Of a DNA stretch of 14,810 bases, positions 13,598-14,810 are shown in pieces. The notes beneath the pieces were generated by a model. The model worked only from the letters and a program-made list of their open reading frames with translations, was not told the origin of the DNA and did not search any database. A program made the translations under genes and the position numbers. Each line of letters opens with the position of its first letter. The first letter of the stretch is position 1. The DNA comes from an uncultured Treponema sp. (GTDB lineage Bacteria; Spirochaetota; Spirochaetia; Treponematales; Treponemataceae): the NCBI GenBank assembly GCA_946611835.1, contig CAMOEE010000040.1, positions 1 to 14,810 of the forward strand. Direction: 5' to 3'.

Positions 13598-14810
13598 ACT
13601 ATATTGATTCCATAAGTTGATCCAGCGTATGCCTCGGCGGCTTCCTGAGCGAGTGCGCTTGGTGTTACAAAGTCACCGTAGCTCTTGTGAGCGAGGATTC
13701 CTGAGTTCTGCGGATTCTGCCGCTCGCCCTGAGCGAAGCCCTGCTGGCTTGAGTTGTTTGAGAAGTTCAAGTCGAAGCTGCCTGTCTCGAAGCCGCTTTC
13801 CGTGAATGCCTGTTTGAGAGAAGGAATACTCTCCTTGAAGGCTTCCATAGCCTCTTTTGTGTGAACCAGAATCTGGGCCGAAAGGTTCCTGTCGTCAAGG
13901 TTGAGGGAGATTTTTACATTTCCTAAGCCCTCAGGCCTAAGAATCAAATTGATTGAGCCCTGGTTATTGTCCTTAAGGATGATATTTCCTGCCTTAACAA
14001 AGTCAGGGGCGTTCTCCTGGACTGCATTCGTGAGCATTGACTGGAATGTGGATCCGTTTGCGCCGGCCGCCTGGTTTGAGGTGGAGGCGATATTCTGCTC
14101 AGCTCGGGCGGCAAGCTCCATCGTCATCTGGATATTTCCGTCAGCCTGCCTCTGCATTGAGAGGTTGATTTCTTTCTTCTCAGCCGCTTTCTGAACGATT
14201 TTGTCAGAAACCGCTTTTGCGTCAGTCTCATCAATAAGTCTGTGAGTTCTCATATCATGGACTGAAAGCTTTGCCTCTCCCTTCTCTTTTACCGAACTGA
14301 TTTTTTTGTCATTTAAATTTTTGTCGCTTTTAATGCGGACGCCAAAAGGATTATCGTTTTCAGAGGCGGAAACTGCTCTGAGGAAGAGTTCCGGATCATT
14401 TACGGCAAGGTTCTGGGCGCTCTCAAGCCTTTCCTCATCGCTTTCTGCCCCCGGAATGAACTCTACGGCCGCATCAATCATGGCCGCAAAGTCTTCGCTT
14501 GACATTTCCTCGTTATCAGAGTCTTTTGTCGAAGAAACCAGCCATGAGAGCATTTTGTCGTCGATTTCATGGCTCTCAGCAGGTGAAGAAGAATCCCTGG
14601 CGGCAATTTCACCGGCTTTTTCTTCTGAATGTTTGCCCTTCTTTGCATTCTCAAGGATTCTCATGTTCTGAACTGAAATATTTTCGTTCAGTTCGCCGGA
14701 TTCTGCGACTTTACTGAGATTTTCTCCGTTATTTTCTTCATCCGAAGATTTTTTCTGAGCGAGCTTTTCAGATTTTTCATCCTTATCGCCAGCTCTCTCC
14801 TCTTTTTTCT
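13591..14810 (-). CDS. fliK: Flagellar hook-length control protein FliK, C-terminal part (5' end outside window)
   Basis: FliK is secreted during hook growth, measures hook length and switches the export gate to filament proteins. The conserved C-terminal domain (Flg_hook type) is clear: GSINLILRPEGLGNVKISLN, then LSAQILVHTKEAMEAFKESI and LKQAFTESGF, near the end of the protein. A variable, charged and low-complexity N-terminal region rich in Glu, Lys, Ser and Gln precedes it, as is normal for the ruler part. The Met at 14664 is internal: the frame stays open to the window edge (KKEERAGDKDEKSEK and onward), so at least 405 residues are encoded and the true start is beyond 14810. The treponemal name for this gene is tap1. 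It is the first visible gene of the fliK-flgD-flgE unit. The TAG stop lies in an arm of the repeat 13430-13597. Confidence 0.93.
   Translation of the reverse strand, partial: KKEERAGDKDEKSEKLAQKKSSDEENNGENLSKVAESGELNENISVQNMRILENAKKGKHSEEKAGEIAARDSSSPAESHEIDDKMLSWLVSSTKDSDNEEMSSEDFAAMIDAAVEFIPGAESDEERLESAQNLAVNDPELFLRAVSASENDNPFGVRIKSDKNLNDKKISSVKEKGEAKLSVHDMRTHRLIDETDAKAVSDKIVQKAAEKKEINLSMQRQADGNIQMTMELAARAEQNIASTSNQAAGANGSTFQSMLTNAVQENAPDFVKAGNIILKDNNQGSINLILRPEGLGNVKISLNLDDRNLSAQILVHTKEAMEAFKESIPSLKQAFTESGFETGSFDLNFSNNSSQQGFAQGERQNPQNSGILAHKSYGDFVTPSALAQEAAEAYAGSTYGINIVA

Overview
The window looks like a Treponema chromosome (Spirochaetota), probably a gut- or rumen-type member with GC in the mid to high 40s. 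The main evidence is the hook protein. It has the spirochete FlgE form and carries Lys165, Cys178 and Asn179 at exactly the positions described for the lysinoalanine crosslink of Treponema denticola FlgE. The FliK-FlgD-FlgE order, a very short FlgD, OmpA-like and giant cadherin-like lipoproteins, and many small palindromic repeats between genes fit the same group. The species cannot be named from this sequence.

Layout, left to right. (1) 1-1090 is the C-terminal part of SecA on the + strand, followed by a 12-bp direct repeat that copies its stop codon around three strong hairpins, then a terminator. (2) 1275-2657 is an unrecognised polytopic membrane protein on the + strand. (3) 2752-3759 is a TIGR01212-type radical SAM enzyme on the - strand. 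It has an in-frame palindromic repeat inside the gene and a -10 box so close to the start that its mRNA may be leaderless. (4) 3781-3959 is a mosaic palindromic repeat. (5) A consensus-like promoter at 4040-4068 drives an outer-membrane gene pair: an OmpA-domain protein whose signal-peptide end is cut off by an in-frame TAA, and an 1835-residue lipoprotein built of repeated beta-sandwich domains. (6) 11193-11471 is a second mosaic repeat plus a long inverted repeat that probably terminates the flagellar unit. (7) 11500-14810 on the - strand is fliK (5' end beyond the window), flgD and flgE.

The flagellar genes work together. FliK measures and ends hook growth, FlgD caps the growing hook, and FlgE is the hook subunit. 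The OmpA-like protein and the giant lipoprotein are 18 bp apart and probably form an envelope pair, one with a peptidoglycan-binding-type domain and the other lipid-anchored with a long extended body. If the TAA at 4242-4244 is real, the OmpA-like member would be made without its export signal.

The most unusual theme is the repeat content. At least six palindromic elements lie at or inside gene ends. They touch the stop codons of secA, the radical SAM gene and fliK, and one is translated within an enzyme. Some share modules, such as a 22-nt hairpin present in two elements and 9-nt-periodic CACAGA arms in two others. I see no CRISPR array, tRNA, rRNA, transposase, phage gene or defence gene. 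I do not see a clearly new multi-gene system here; the repeat family and the envelope pair are the best candidates for something undescribed.
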